A stretch of DNA of 64,000 nt from Maratus speciosus (lineage: Eukaryota > Arthropoda > Arachnida > Araneae > Salticidae): the NCBI GenBank assembly GCA_963932465.1, contig OZ010792.1:111098935-111162934 (forward strand), in the 5' to 3' direction. The notes beneath the pieces are model-generated. The model ran no database searches, had not been told where the DNA came from, and worked only from the letters and a program-made list of their open reading frames with translations. How positions within the stretch are numbered: position 1 is the stretch's first letter; each line of letters starts with the position of its first letter. Both the position numbers and the translations under genes were made by a program. This document shows positions 1-9,671 of the stretch, piece by piece.

Positions 1-1055
1 GAGCCCGTTCTCAGAAACTATACTTGTTGGAGACTTGAAATTTTGCATACTTATAGCTGAACACTACACGTCATACGACAAATCATGAAATTTTGAAAAA
101 GTCGTACATTTAACCCTTTGGGCTCCCACATGTGTATTTTAAACAATTCTTTCTAAGTGAGTCCATAATTAGGTTGCAGACGTGAATTTTGCCATACTTA
201 TAGCTGGACACATCACATCGAACGAAAAATCAAAATTTTTGAAAAAGTCGTACATTTAACCCTTTGGGCTCCCACATGTGTATTTTAAACAATTATTTCT
301 AAGTGAGCCCCTATTTAGGTTGGAGGCGTGAAATTTTGCATACTTATAGCTGGACACCTCGCATCAAACGACAAATCATAAAATTTTGAAAAAGCCGTAC
401 ATTTAACCCTTTGGGCTCCCACATGTGTATTTTAAACAATTCTTTCTAAGTGAGCCCCTATTTAGGTTGGAGGCGTGAAATTTTGCATACTTATAGCTGG
501 ACACCTCGCATCAAACGACAAATCATAAAATTTTGAAAAAGCCGTACATTTAACCCTTTGAGCTCCCACGTGTGTATTTTAAACAATTCTTTCTAAGTGA
601 GCCCCTATTTATGTTGGAGGCGTGAAATTTTGCATACTTATAGCTGAGCACCCACGTATCATACGACAAATAATAAAAATTTAAAAAAAATAGTATATTT
701 AACCCTTTGGGCTCCCACATGCGTATTTTAAGCAATTCTTTCTAACCTAGCCCCTTATTAAATTGGAGATTTGAGATTTTGCATACTTATACCAGAACAT
801 CTGAGGCCAGGCGACAAATCATAAAATCTTGAAAAAGTCTTGCGTTTAACCCTTTGAAATACCACATATGTATTTTAAGCAATTCTTTCTAAGAGAGGCC
901 CTTATTAAGTTGGAGACATGAATTTTTTCATACGTATAACTGAATACCTCAGACCCAACGGCAAATCATAAAATTTCCAAAAAGTCTTATATTATTTACT
1001 CCTCCGGGCTCTAACTTGTGTATTTTAAGCAATTTTTCTAACCTCGGCCCTTTTC
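1..1055. repeat. 147-bp tandem satellite, about 7 copies
   Basis: The anchor TTTAACCCTTTGGGCTCCC recurs near positions 110, 256, 403, 550, 699 and 846, and in decayed form near 990, giving a period of 146-149 bases. Each unit also holds a GAAATTTTGCATACTTATAGC block and an ACAATTCTTTCTAAGTGAGC block. The array runs off the left edge of the window. The central units (about 260-700) are the most alike and the right-hand units drift, as expected at the edge of a homogenised array. No coding potential is seen; the short reading frame on the minus strand at 550-735 is a translation of the repeat. Confidence 0.93.
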
Positions 1056-1150
1056 ACCCGGGGAGCACTTTTCCAACTTTTTCCCACACCCCTTTGACCA
1101 TTCTTTCATATTATGCACCATAGCCTTACATATTTTAGCTCTACTTTTTA

Positions 1151-1166
1151 CCGCCAGGGGGCGCCT
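1151..1166 (+). promoter_or_regulatory. CTCF-like motif
   Basis: CCGCCAGGGGGCGCC matches the widely conserved animal CTCF core CCRCCAGGGGGCGC at every position. It lies in a short higher-GC island (about 1050-1290) just outside the satellite array. A one-base-shorter relative lies on the opposite strand near 1265-1280 (reverse complement reads CAACCAGGGGCGCAC), so the pair is convergent. The match is directly visible; binding is inference. Confidence 0.4.
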
Positions 1167-1189
1167 ACTTATCTCGGGTGCTATCGGCC

Positions 1190-1300
1190 CAATCCCCTCG
1201 AATAATATATCTGCGGATAGTATATAAAACGGAGTTTCGTTCGGATAGAGGTTTATTTAGAATAGAGTGCGCCCCTGGTTGCGACATGTGGAACTAACAG
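1190..1300 (+). promoter_or_regulatory. TATA-type promoter-like segment
   Basis: A clean TATA box (TATATAAAAC, 1221-1230) lies in a low-repeat, relatively GC-rich segment. A start site would be expected near 1250-1260. No open reading frame or recognisable transcript follows; downstream sequence passes into a decayed interspersed repeat. It could be the remains of a retroelement or gene promoter. Confidence 0.25.
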
Positions 1301-1399
1301 ATTTTTCAAAAGGATAAAGTGTTTTGAAAGGAATATTAAACGAAACCCTCTGTGCGATCTGTGATCACACTTACCTATTTGTTCACTATATTTATGCAT

Positions 1400-2045
1400 A
1401 CTATAAAGTGCGTATAAATGCTATAGTTCATATACAGAGCTACAGAAATGAATTCGTAAAGGTTACTGAGTATGAGCATAAATTGCTTAAAGGTGGGTTT
1501 TAAAGGAGTTATGCATTTTTACGCTCAACTGAATTTAATATACTAAGAAATATTTGTAGAATATAGATAAAATGATATACAGGGCTACGCGAAGAGTTGG
1601 ATACATGGCCGTCTATGGGTGATAATTTCTGGAAATGTAATTTCAGTAGTTTTAAGCGTGTTTTAGTTTGAATTAAATTTTAGCTAAATAGTGGCATGTA
1701 ATAAAGGTACTAGGTAAACAACAGGCTGTACAAAAGTATTCAGGTATGTTTCCATCTATTAGTATAAATTGCTGGAAAATGAATTTCAACCTGTTATGCA
1801 TTTTCTTGCTTAACTAAATTTTCCCATTATATAGTATATATATCAACATACAGATAGAATACAGGGCTGTTTAAAAGAATTGGAATAAATATTTGGCTAT
1901 GTGCGGTAACTACTGAAATCAGATTTTTAAATGTTTACTTAGTTATCTTATTTACCTTATTTCCCTAAGTAACGAAGTTTCGTTAAAGCTTTCAGGGAGT
2001 GTTGGAAAGTGTTTCATAATCTATGCTGTACGCATGATTTTTCTT
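1400..2045. repeat. Decayed copy of interspersed family A
   Basis: Subunits of about 200 bases open with variants of ATACAGGGCTGCACAAAA and share a GTTATGCATTTT block. The right end (AAGTGTTTCATAATCTATG, near 2005-2030) matches 43330-43370 and 53600-53630, where the same family is better preserved. It is non-coding. Confidence 0.6.
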
Positions 2046-2682
2046 TTTTTGTTTACTATTTAGTTTGGAAAATTCACTTTATTATTATTATTATTTCTAT
2101 TCTGCGAGAGAAAAGATTTTCTCACCGAATTTCTGCTGCTGGATCGAAATAAACATGAATTTTTTTCTTTTCTTTTGACTTTGTGGTGATTTGTCCAAAG
2201 TTTAAATTATGTTAAAAAACTTTTTAATAACCCTTAATAATAATTCGTGACATCCTTGTAAACGTGATTTTAGGGTCGTTTTGATTTTCAAAAATTCAAC
2301 ATTATTTGTCCTTGACACTTTAGACTTATTTTAGGTATAAAATATATTTTTCATCCATATTTAAATAATTCAAGTATAAGAGTGTTATTCATTTCGCGAT
2401 AACTTATGGATTTCGGAATATTTTTCTTCTTCTTTTCTCTCTATTAATTGGGGTTGTTTGAAAGCACTGAGTATATAAACTAAAAATATAAAATGCATAA
2501 TTTTGTAAAATGCAACAATAGATTGCGGAGTTGTTCCTTTTTTCAATATTTGGCTGGAAAAATTCAATTTTATTATTATTTTTTTTTTTATTCTGTGCGA
2601 GAGAAGATTTTCTTGAAGAATTTCGGCTCTTGGATCAAAATAAACTTGACTCTTTTTTTTTCTTCTTTCCCTTTTCTTTCTT

Positions 2683-2720
<38 letters not shown>

Positions 2721-3414
2721 TACATTGTGTTAATTTGCCCAAAGTTTAAAATGCCATAAAAAACTGTTTAATAACCTTTAATAATAATGTCTGATATCCT
2801 TGCAAAAGTTATATTATAGTTATTTTGATTTTCAAAATTTTCAAACACACAACATTATCTGTTCTTAATATAATAAATACACTATAAATTCATTTTGAGA
2901 GTACAATATATTTTCTATCCATTTAAAAATAATTCAAGTATTAAAAATTCAAGTAACTGTTATTCCTTTTGCGATAACTTATGGATTTCGGAATCTTTCT
3001 CTCTCTCTCTCTCTATTAATCGTGGTTGTTTGAAATCAGTGAAAATATGAACCCAAAATATAAAAGGCATAATTTTATTGAAATTCGTTTTGATATGTAT
3101 TCACATTTCTATATTCCATGCGTGCGTAGCTCCTATTACAATCTCATTCAAGGATGCACCATTACGAGCTAACCGTTCCGTCCAATTTCAAAATACAGCA
3201 AACTCTCTGTAAGGCGGACTCTGTGTAAGACGGAAATCTGTCTAACTCGGAAAGATTTTCAAGTCCCTGCGAATCCATAGACATACAGTAAAATTTGTCT
3301 AAGGCGGAATATTGTTTATTACGGAAAATTTTCTCGGTCCAGATCGATTCCGCCTTAGACAGAGTTTATTGTATAAGTCACACAGTCTATCAGGCTGCAT
3401 TTTCGGCCTTCTCC

Positions 3415-3415
<1 letters not shown>
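2046..3415. repeat. Two tandem units of interspersed family B
   Basis: Unit one (about 2046-2515) and unit two (about 2527-3415) share GCGAGAGAAGATTTTCT, the AAAGTTTAAA...TTTAATAA stretch, GCGATAACTTATGGATTTCG and a pyrimidine tract before CTATTAAT. Unit two continues to the family's right end (CTATCAGGCTGCATTTTCGG), also found at 5868, 10090 and 10617. Unit two is interrupted by a pogo/Tigger-like MITE. The reading frames at 2493-2759 are poly-T translations. Confidence 0.7.
3196..3371 (+). mobile_element. Pogo/Tigger-like MITE in a family B unit
   Basis: This 176-base insert has inverted ends (CAGCAAACTCTCTGTAAGGC and, reversed, CAATAAACTCTGTCTAAGGC) and is flanked by TA on both sides. The uninterrupted site is visible in a family B copy near 5847, where AAAATATAAGTCAGAC is continuous. 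CAG-initiated ends plus a TA duplication are typical of the pogo/Tigger branch of Tc1/mariner. An internal repeat of the end motif lies near 3287. It encodes no protein. Confidence 0.75.
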
Positions 3416-3450
<35 letters not shown>

Positions 3451-3476
3451 ATGTATGTATATATATATACATATAT

Positions 3477-3510
<34 letters not shown>
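3416..3510. repeat. (TA)n microsatellite
   Basis: Alternating TA with a few GTAT and CATA interruptions. It resumes at 3967-3987 on the far side of the palindromic MITE, so that MITE landed within the microsatellite. Confidence 0.9.
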
Positions 3511-3513
<3 letters not shown>

Positions 3514-3966
3514 GGGTGTCCCAAAATGGACTGACTGATTTTAAAATTCAATAAGTTGCAAACGGTGACAGATATTTAAAAAATTCTTGCAGAAGGGTTA
3601 TGCATAAGGTCAAAAGTTTTATTACAGTGATTTTCAATTTTAGTTCGATTTACAAACAATAGATGGCGCTGTAAGCAATAGTCGCTAAATACAGGCTCGA
3701 TTTTTGGTCCTTTATCTTGTTCCATGCAGAAAAAGGAGATGGAAATGTATTATCCGGGCCACGAAGTACCAAAAATCTAGCCTGAATTTAGCGTCTATTG
3801 ATCGCAGCGCCATCTATTGTTTGTAATTCAAACTAAAATTGAAAATCACTGTAAAAAAAACTTTTGGCCTTATGCATAACCCTCCTGCAAGAATTTTTTA
3901 AATATCTGTCACCGTTTACAAGTTATTGAATTTTAAAATCAGTCAGTCCTTTTTAGGACACCCGGT
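3511..3966. mobile_element. Palindromic MITE with ACCGGGTGTCC ends
   Basis: The segment is nearly a perfect inverted repeat: ACCGGGTGTCCCAAAATGGA at the left is mirrored by TTTTTAGGACACCCGGT at the right, and the arms run about 200 bases inward through shared blocks such as TAATTTTAAAATC-type and GATGGCGCTG motifs. The loop spans about 3700-3770. It lies between TA repeats, consistent with a mariner-type TA target. Non-autonomous; no coding sequence. Confidence 0.85.
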
Positions 3967-4504
3967 ATATATATATATATATATATGTATATGTATAACC
4001 ATTAATTAAACATTACCGACCACCATCAAAATCGCGATAGTATGAATGAAATGACAATAATACAGTTTCCCCCATCACACTTAATATGGATACCAAAAAC
4101 ATATAATATACAATCTGCTATGTATAAAATAAAGTGCTTGTACTATTTTACAAGAATTAATATGGAAGGGAAAAAAAGGAAGAATATGGATACCGATAAA
4201 GAAAATTGAAAAGCTTATATATTGAATTACGTTATCAAGAGCACAGTATTCAATGATATAAGCAAATCAGTCGTTTTCTGTCAGAAAAAAAGCTAAAAGC
4301 TGAAAATTTTTTTTCTCCTGCATATATGTATATATATATATATACATATATTGTCATTTGCATAGAAGGCCTCAAAAATATTTATTACATTTTATTTTAA
4401 TTATGTAAAAATTTTATTTTACTCATATATTTATATATATTAATATTTTATTTTGATTATATGAAATATTTTCAAAAACACAACATTGTTTGTTCTTAAT
4501 ATAA
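3967..4504. repeat. Low-information stretch, then left part of a B unit
   Basis: After a short (TA)n remnant, 3990-4350 shows no recognised element. From about 4352 the family B left end appears (TGTCATTTGCATAGAAGGCC, also near 9670 and 10668) and continues to GTTCTTAATATAA at 4504. There it is cut by a Helitron and resumes at 5542. Confidence 0.6.
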
Positions 4505-4544
4505 TCTATATATATATATTTCTCTTACGTAGCCCGAAAAAAAA

Positions 4545-4960
4545 AACTGTATTTGTAGCTCGCTATTCTGCAACAGCCACAACGACGATTCTCAGTGGTT
4601 GAGTTACGGTCACGTGTCCCAACTAACTCAGCAAATGAAAATCCCGACAGAATCTCTATTTTAACACAAACCGTTTGAGCGATGCATGAATGACAATTGC
4701 TATTGGTTCGTTTTACGGTGACGTGAGGAATTCAGCGAATCAGCTTTTTGACCCAAGATTGTATTTAGACACAAGCGAAAACGTTTTGTTTACAGTTCGT
4801 TAGCGGGATACGAGGTGATACATAGCTTCTTGTTATAGTTTTAAATGAATTTAAGCCGGGATTTTCAATACTGTAGGCAAAATGAAAGGAGAAGGACCTC
4901 ATCTGGCACTAACAACTAACATACCATTTAAATTTTAACGGCGTCAATTTCCAGTTCGCT
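4545..4960 (+). promoter_or_regulatory. Promoter-like cargo inside the Helitron
   Basis: This GC-richer block contains GGTCACGTG (near 4609), an inverted CCAAT box (ATTGG near 4703) and a CRE-like GGTGACGTGAGG (near 4716). A short ATG frame of 18 codons (4882-4938) follows. None of it recurs elsewhere in the window. Helitrons are known to capture host gene ends, so captured promoter plus 5' exon is a reasonable reading, but no protein domain is recognisable. Confidence 0.3.
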
Positions 4961-5007
4961 AAGCTTTCTCAATGATGATCAACAAGTCACATCAGGACCA
5001 AACTTTT

Positions 5008-5395
5008 GATAAATGCATTTTTATTTACATTTTCAACAAAATTTTCAATGACTTTTTTATGAATTATTTTTCATCGCAAAAATTTGTAAATTTCATAATG
5101 TTAAAAAGTTTTATACCGATTGGCAGCACCACCTAAATGCATTTTTATTTACATTTTCGACAAAGTTTTGCATGACTTTTTATACATTAAAAATATTTGT
5201 AAGTTCCATATGTTGCTTTCTCGGATCGCATAGAGGCCCATTCTAAAAATATTTTTTATTGTGTTTTCACTAAGATTTTAAATTAATCCTCTTTCCAAGG
5301 TTTTTAATACATTTTTATTTACATTTTCAACAAAGTTTTCCATTATTTTTTTATACATTAAAAATATTTGTAAATTTAATACATTATAATGATTT
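5008..5395. repeat. Three short diverged direct repeats
   Basis: The block ATTTTTATTTACATTTTC followed by ACAAAATTTTC- or ACAAAGTTTTC-like sequence and ATATTTGTAA occurs near 5017, 5143 and 5308. They form a loose array within the Helitron. Non-coding. Confidence 0.7.
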
Positions 5396-5541
5396 ATGAT
5401 AGCACTCATTCTGGCTAGAGTTAATACAAATAGTGGCGAGCGAGCGACGCGAGCTGGGATCGCGTATCAATCCCAATGTGAATTGCGTAGCAATCACCGG
5501 GGGTTGGCAAGCATCAGCGAACAGGGTTCTGAGCCCACTAG

Positions 5542-5905
5542 TACACTATAAATTCATTTTGAGAGTAACATATATTTTCCTTCCATTTAAAAATAATTCA
5601 AGTATGAGAGTGTTATTCCTTTTGCGATAACTTATGGATTTCGGAATCTTTTTTTTCTCTCTCTCTCTCTATTAATCGTGGTTGTTTGAAATCAGTGAAA
5701 ATATGAACCCAAAATATAAAATGCATAATTTTATTGTAATTCATTTTGGTAAGTATTCACATTTCTATATTTCATGCGCGCGTAGCTCCTATTACAATCT
5801 CCTTCAAGGATGCACCATCACGAAATAACCGTCTCGTCCAGTTTCAAAATATAAGTCAGACAGTCTATCAGGCTGCATTTTCGGCCTTCTCCTTTTAAGT
5901 ACTTC
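5542..5905. repeat. Right part of the split B unit
   Basis: Continues from 4504 after the Helitron: TACACTATAAATTCATTTTG through GCGATAACTTATGGATTTCG to the right-end block TCAGGCTGCATTTTCGG. It contains the uninterrupted site for the Tigger-like MITE at 3196. Confidence 0.75.
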
Positions 5906-5926
5906 CCTTTAAAATACAGTGGCGAT

Positions 5927-7483
5927 CAAAAGTTTCCGGCCAGTTAGTTTTTTTAATTTATTTGCCAGAACGTTTCAGCGAAGAAGAAACACAATTGCTC
6001 CAAAAGTTAGGGATAAGAAAAATGACCTCTGACCACTTGATTATTTTGATTGGATACTGAAGACAAAGGGACGGAATACGAAATCCGCGTGTGCAAAAGT
6101 TTCCGGCCATTCGTTATTCCTTAGTTTTTGCTACCGGTAAAGTGTTTGTTTTGACCGTGTTTGTTAATTAATTAACGTGAATAACGTAGTTGAAATTAAA
6201 AAATGGAAAGTTCAACTATTATTGTTCGTAAACGAGTGATTTGTTTGTCGCTAAAAGGCAAATCCTCTCGTTAGATTGCGGCAAAGTTATCGATCGGAAA
6301 ATTTACTGTGAACGATATTTTAAAAAATATATAAAGATGGTCATGACCTTCAGGACTTGCCACGGTCCGGGAGATACCGGAAAATGACTATTCGTGTGGA
6401 CAGAATTATCAGGAGAAAAGCAGCTGATGTTCCGATTAAAAATTACGCTGCTCGATTTACGGCATTAAAATATGGCTGAAATAAGTCGGTCTACCGTGTC
6501 AAGATGCTTACGTCACGTAGGACTTTATGGAAGAGTCGGTGTTAAAAAATCTTTCATAACTAAAAAAATCAGAGAACCAACTGACATTTGCCGAGAAACC
6601 CAAAGACGGGTCAAGTGAAAACACGAAAAAAGAGCTGTTTTCCGATGAATTGAAGTTCAACCTTTTTAACAGTGATGGCAGACACTGCGTTTCGACGACC
6701 AATAAACAAAAGATAAGATTCGAAATATGTTATTCCTACAATGAAGCATAGCGGGGGTCACGTTATGTTGTGGGGAGAATTTTCTGGGAAATGCGTTGGT
6801 CCGTTAGTTCAAATTTGCTGCAAGATGAATGGTCCAATGTATAAAGATATATTGCAAGATCATTTGCTGCCTTATTGGATGAAATATTATGGTCACAACG
6901 ATTTGTTTCAGCATGATAACGACCCATATCACACACGCAAGCTCGTCAAGCAGCGGCTTTAGCACAAAAAAAATTCCACTTTTAAAATGGACAGCCCGAT
7001 CACCCGATCAGAATCCAATATAAAATCTTTGGAACGAACTTGAAAAATGTGTGCGGAATTATAAATATTCCAATTCAACAAAATTTCCCCAAAATGTGTT
7101 AGAATCGTGGAAAAAACTTACCATAGATGATTTTCGACCGTTCATTGATCGATGCCACGTCGCTGCGCTGCAGTATTTATTGTTAAATGTATGAAGGCAA
7201 AATACGAATTGTAAATGTTGTTGATCACTGTTATTTTCTATTATAACACCATTTTTTTCCAAACTTGCCAAGGTGACCGGAAACATTTGAGAACATGCGT
7301 ATTATTTTTGCAATCAATTTTGTCAATTAAAAATATTGATATTTATTTTTTATTGCATAAATATATTCCTAACTATTATGTCAATAAAGTGCATAAGTAT
7401 GACTTGGAGATTCCTCTTTATATGGGTCTATATACAAATTAACCAAGAATTTTATGCTGGCCGGAAACTTTTGACCGCCACTG
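5927..7483 (+). mobile_element. Tc1-family transposon, full length but dead
   Basis: Inverted ends are CAGTGGCGATCAAAAGTTTC at the left and, reversed, CAGTGGCGGTCAAAAGTTTC at the right, 1557 bases apart, matching the usual size and end motif of Tc1 elements. The left flank is TA; the right TA appears mutated to TG. Inside is one degenerate transposase gene on the plus strand. Next to its right end a Helitron terminus follows at 7496. Confidence 0.92.
6203..7194 (+). pseudogene. Tc1 transposase (DD34E), inactivated
   Basis: Reading from ATG 6203, the start resembles the Tc1 N-terminal helix-turn-helix (RKRVICLSLKGKSSR, then stop). Later pieces in shifting frames give FSDELKFNLFNSDG with the first catalytic Asp, then GGHVMLWGEFSGK and FQHDNDPYHT with the second Asp (6741-6962). 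In the final block NPI-stop-NLWNELEKC the catalytic Glu codon of the canonical NPIENLW motif reads TAA (7021-7023). The gene would have cut and rejoined Tc1 ends at TA dinucleotides. Several frameshifts and stops make it non-functional. Confidence 0.88.
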
Positions 7484-7871
7484 TGTATATATATACTAGG
7501 GGGCTCTGCCCCCTGCAAGCTACGCTCTCCAACCCCCGTTCAGACACTGCAGAATCTAAAAGCATGCTAATCTGATCGGTTTTAAAAAGATTAGAGAAGA
7601 TTGAATTATACTGAAAAAACCTGTAGCGATCTCCCTGTAAACGGGTTTCCATTCAATTCCCTTTGATTGCAAAAATTTAAGGTAGACTCAGTTGCTGTTA
7701 AGGCAGCAAATGGTTGTTTTCGTGTTTAGTTAAAGAAGATCAGTTAAACATTTGAAAAGAAGCTAAAAAAATGAATTAAGTAAACAGAGTCTTTGTCTCT
7801 CGGTATTTTTTAACAGCGTTATAAAACGATTGACATAATACAATTTACTACAATTACTAAAATTTGCTGCT

Positions 7872-8095
7872 TTAACCCCTTCAAGGGCGGTGGTTCATTT
7901 TTGGACCACTTAATTTTAATTCTTAAATGCCACATTAGCATCAGAATATTGGGATGAAAATTTCCCTTTTATTAAGTAAGTGAACAAAAGCATTTTTGTA
8001 TTTCGAAATTTGTTTGTAAATTCTGGTGCCATTCACTGATTTCAAGATTTTACGAATAGAAGTGCCTTGTCCGTGAAAGGGTTAAACGCATATTA
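7872..8095 (+). mobile_element. piggyBac-like MITE (TTAA family C)
   Basis: TTAACCCCTTCAAGGG at the left and GTGAAAGGGTTAA at the right give TTAA flanks with CCCTT/AAGGG ends, the target and end signature of piggyBac-type elements. Three relatives at 46511, 54767 and 58321 share the internal block CCACTTAATTTTAATTC and a length of 210-224 bases. Non-coding. Confidence 0.75.
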
Positions 8096-8718
8096 GTATA
8101 TTTATTATTTTAAAGTTTCCTTTCCTTTTTAATATTCACTTGTAAATACAATTTTCAAGACATAATTTTCAATATTTTCCTGCTTTTAACACGTACTCAT
8201 TTAATAGTAATTTTAAAGTTTTTTTTTCTGTTTTTAATAGTCATGTGAAAATAAATTTTTAATCGTTAGGAAATCTTATTCTTTGCGCTGTTTTTAGAAT
8301 TGAAAACAATCTCTATAATAATAGCCTAAGCCATGTGACTATCATGAACAGCTCCAGGCGGATCCCTTCGCTTTTTATATTCCAGGCGGCCATTTTGGTA
8401 CTTTAATGTTAGCCAGTCACAGGTGTGATAAATCTCCGAATATTATTCTATCACCATTATTTCGTTTATATTATAATAGTCCAAGTCATGTAACTGCCAT
8501 AAACAACGGGCTGATTCCTTCGCTTTCATAAGAAAGGTTTCCATTTTGATTAAAGAATCAAAATTATTTTTTCGAATAAAACCTCATAAAAGTTGCCATG
8601 ATCGCAAAGAATTCCTGATACTTTTATATTAGCCGAGTGAAAATCTCGCCAATAGCTTTTTTTTTTTTAACTCGCCAGTTAGCATTTTTTTTATTTTTCG
8701 AGTGGTAAATTAAAACGC

Positions 8719-8999
8719 TGCTACTTGGTTATTCCACCGACCAAAAAACTGTCGCCAAACTATAAGATTAAATGCCAATAATGGTTGATCGTAAATGTCA
8801 CATTCACTTGACTTTAAGGAAGTTACACATGTTCACGCCATCAAGTGATTTTTATTTCGACGTTTTATTTGTATTTTAATTAATGTTATACTAATTTATT
8901 TGTTCTTTTGTTATTTAAAATAAAAAAAAAATATGTCAATTTGTATAATTTGGCTATTTATATAATTTGGCGAAATTGGTCGACGGGAGAAGTAATAAC
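8719..8999. mobile_element. MITE family M, copy 1
   Basis: Ends CTACTTGGTTATTCCACCGA and, reversed, TACTTCTCCCGTCGACCAAT are imperfect inverted repeats. The interior (CCAATAATGGTTGATCGTAA; ATTTGTTCTTTNGTTATTTAA) matches copies at 18524-19450 (split) and 52239-52508. Non-coding; superfamily not assigned. Confidence 0.65.
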
Positions 9000-9040
9000 A
9001 TTAAAACTTTGCTTTGAAGGGGAAATTAAATCTCATGATT

Positions 9041-9073
9041 TGTTGCATTGTCACATACGCACCGGGTTTGGCG

Positions 9074-9106
<33 letters not shown>

Positions 9107-9330
9107 GACAATTTGGCGAAAATCTCGTTTTCAAATACCTGTTACATATGTATTTTTAAATTATTTTCTGTTATTTTTAAAATGAAATAACAATAAATAA
9201 AAAATAATAATAATAACTATAGAACAAAACAATTTATAACATTTTGTGTAAATAAAAATTAAAAAAATCAAATAAACATTTTTTAATAAATAAGCAACAA
9301 TAGCCGGTTTATACATTTAAGGGAGGCCAA
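9041..9330. mobile_element. MITE family F, partial copy
   Basis: TCACATACGCACCGGGTTTGG, a poly-T tract and CAATTTGGCGAAAA match the family F ends at 15431, 18692 and 19460. The interior AGAACAAAACAATTTATA also occurs near 19610. The far end is blurred near ATAGCCGGTTTATAC. Non-coding. Confidence 0.55.
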
Positions 9331-9671
9331 ACTCGTCGCCAAATTAATTTAAAATAACCTTTTCTAAAATATGAAAAAAAAATATATATATGTTTGATGA
9401 AAATTTGAGTTGCCATCATTAGAAAAATGTATATAAAATTAGAAAAAAATTAATATTTCGAAAACTAATTCGAATTTAAAAATTCTAATACCAGTTTTGA
9501 AATCTGCGGATTAATATTGATTTTTGGTGTTAATTTCATCGCAAAGTATTTCATATTTTAGGAGAAATCGACGTGAAACATAATCAGTTGTTTAATCAGT
9601 CGATTCATACTCCCGTTTCAAAAATTCGTTTCATTAGGATTTTATATATTTTGGATAGATATATATAGTTG

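Larger units (their letters stand above)
4505..5541 (+). mobile_element. Non-autonomous Helitron in a B unit
   Basis: The insert begins TCTATATATATATTTCTC and ends GGGTTCTGAGCCCACTAG, the 5' TC and 3' CTAG ends expected of Helitrons, with a short GC-rich inverted repeat next to the 3' end. It lies exactly between A and T of the family B sequence GTTCTTAATATAA / TACACTATAAATTC, which is uninterrupted near 2868 and 10281. No Rep/helicase gene is present. The left half is more GC-rich than its surroundings and looks like captured sequence. Confidence 0.8.
7496..9659 (-). mobile_element. Helitron, minus orientation, with MITE passengers
   Basis: The plus-strand start CTAGGGGGCTCTGCCCCCTG is the reverse complement of a Helitron 3' end (hairpin plus CTAG), preceded by A. 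The next 750 bases track the better-defined Helitron at 45061 (AACAGAGTCTTTGTCTC, CCTTTTTAATATTCAC and others). The other end is less certain: GGATAGA followed by T at 9659 would be a TCTATCC 5' terminus, and family B resumes right after it. MITEs at 7872, 8719 and 9041 lie inside. Diverged internal repeats near 8320 and 8485 share a CCCTTCGCTTTT-like block. No Rep/helicase sequence seen. Confidence 0.6.

Noticed and set aside
2493..2759. Two overlapping plus-strand ORFs
   Set aside because: Mostly Phe runs from a poly-T tract inside a family B repeat.
3295..3554. ORFs rich in Tyr/Ile
   Set aside because: Translation of the (TA)n microsatellite and MITE edges.
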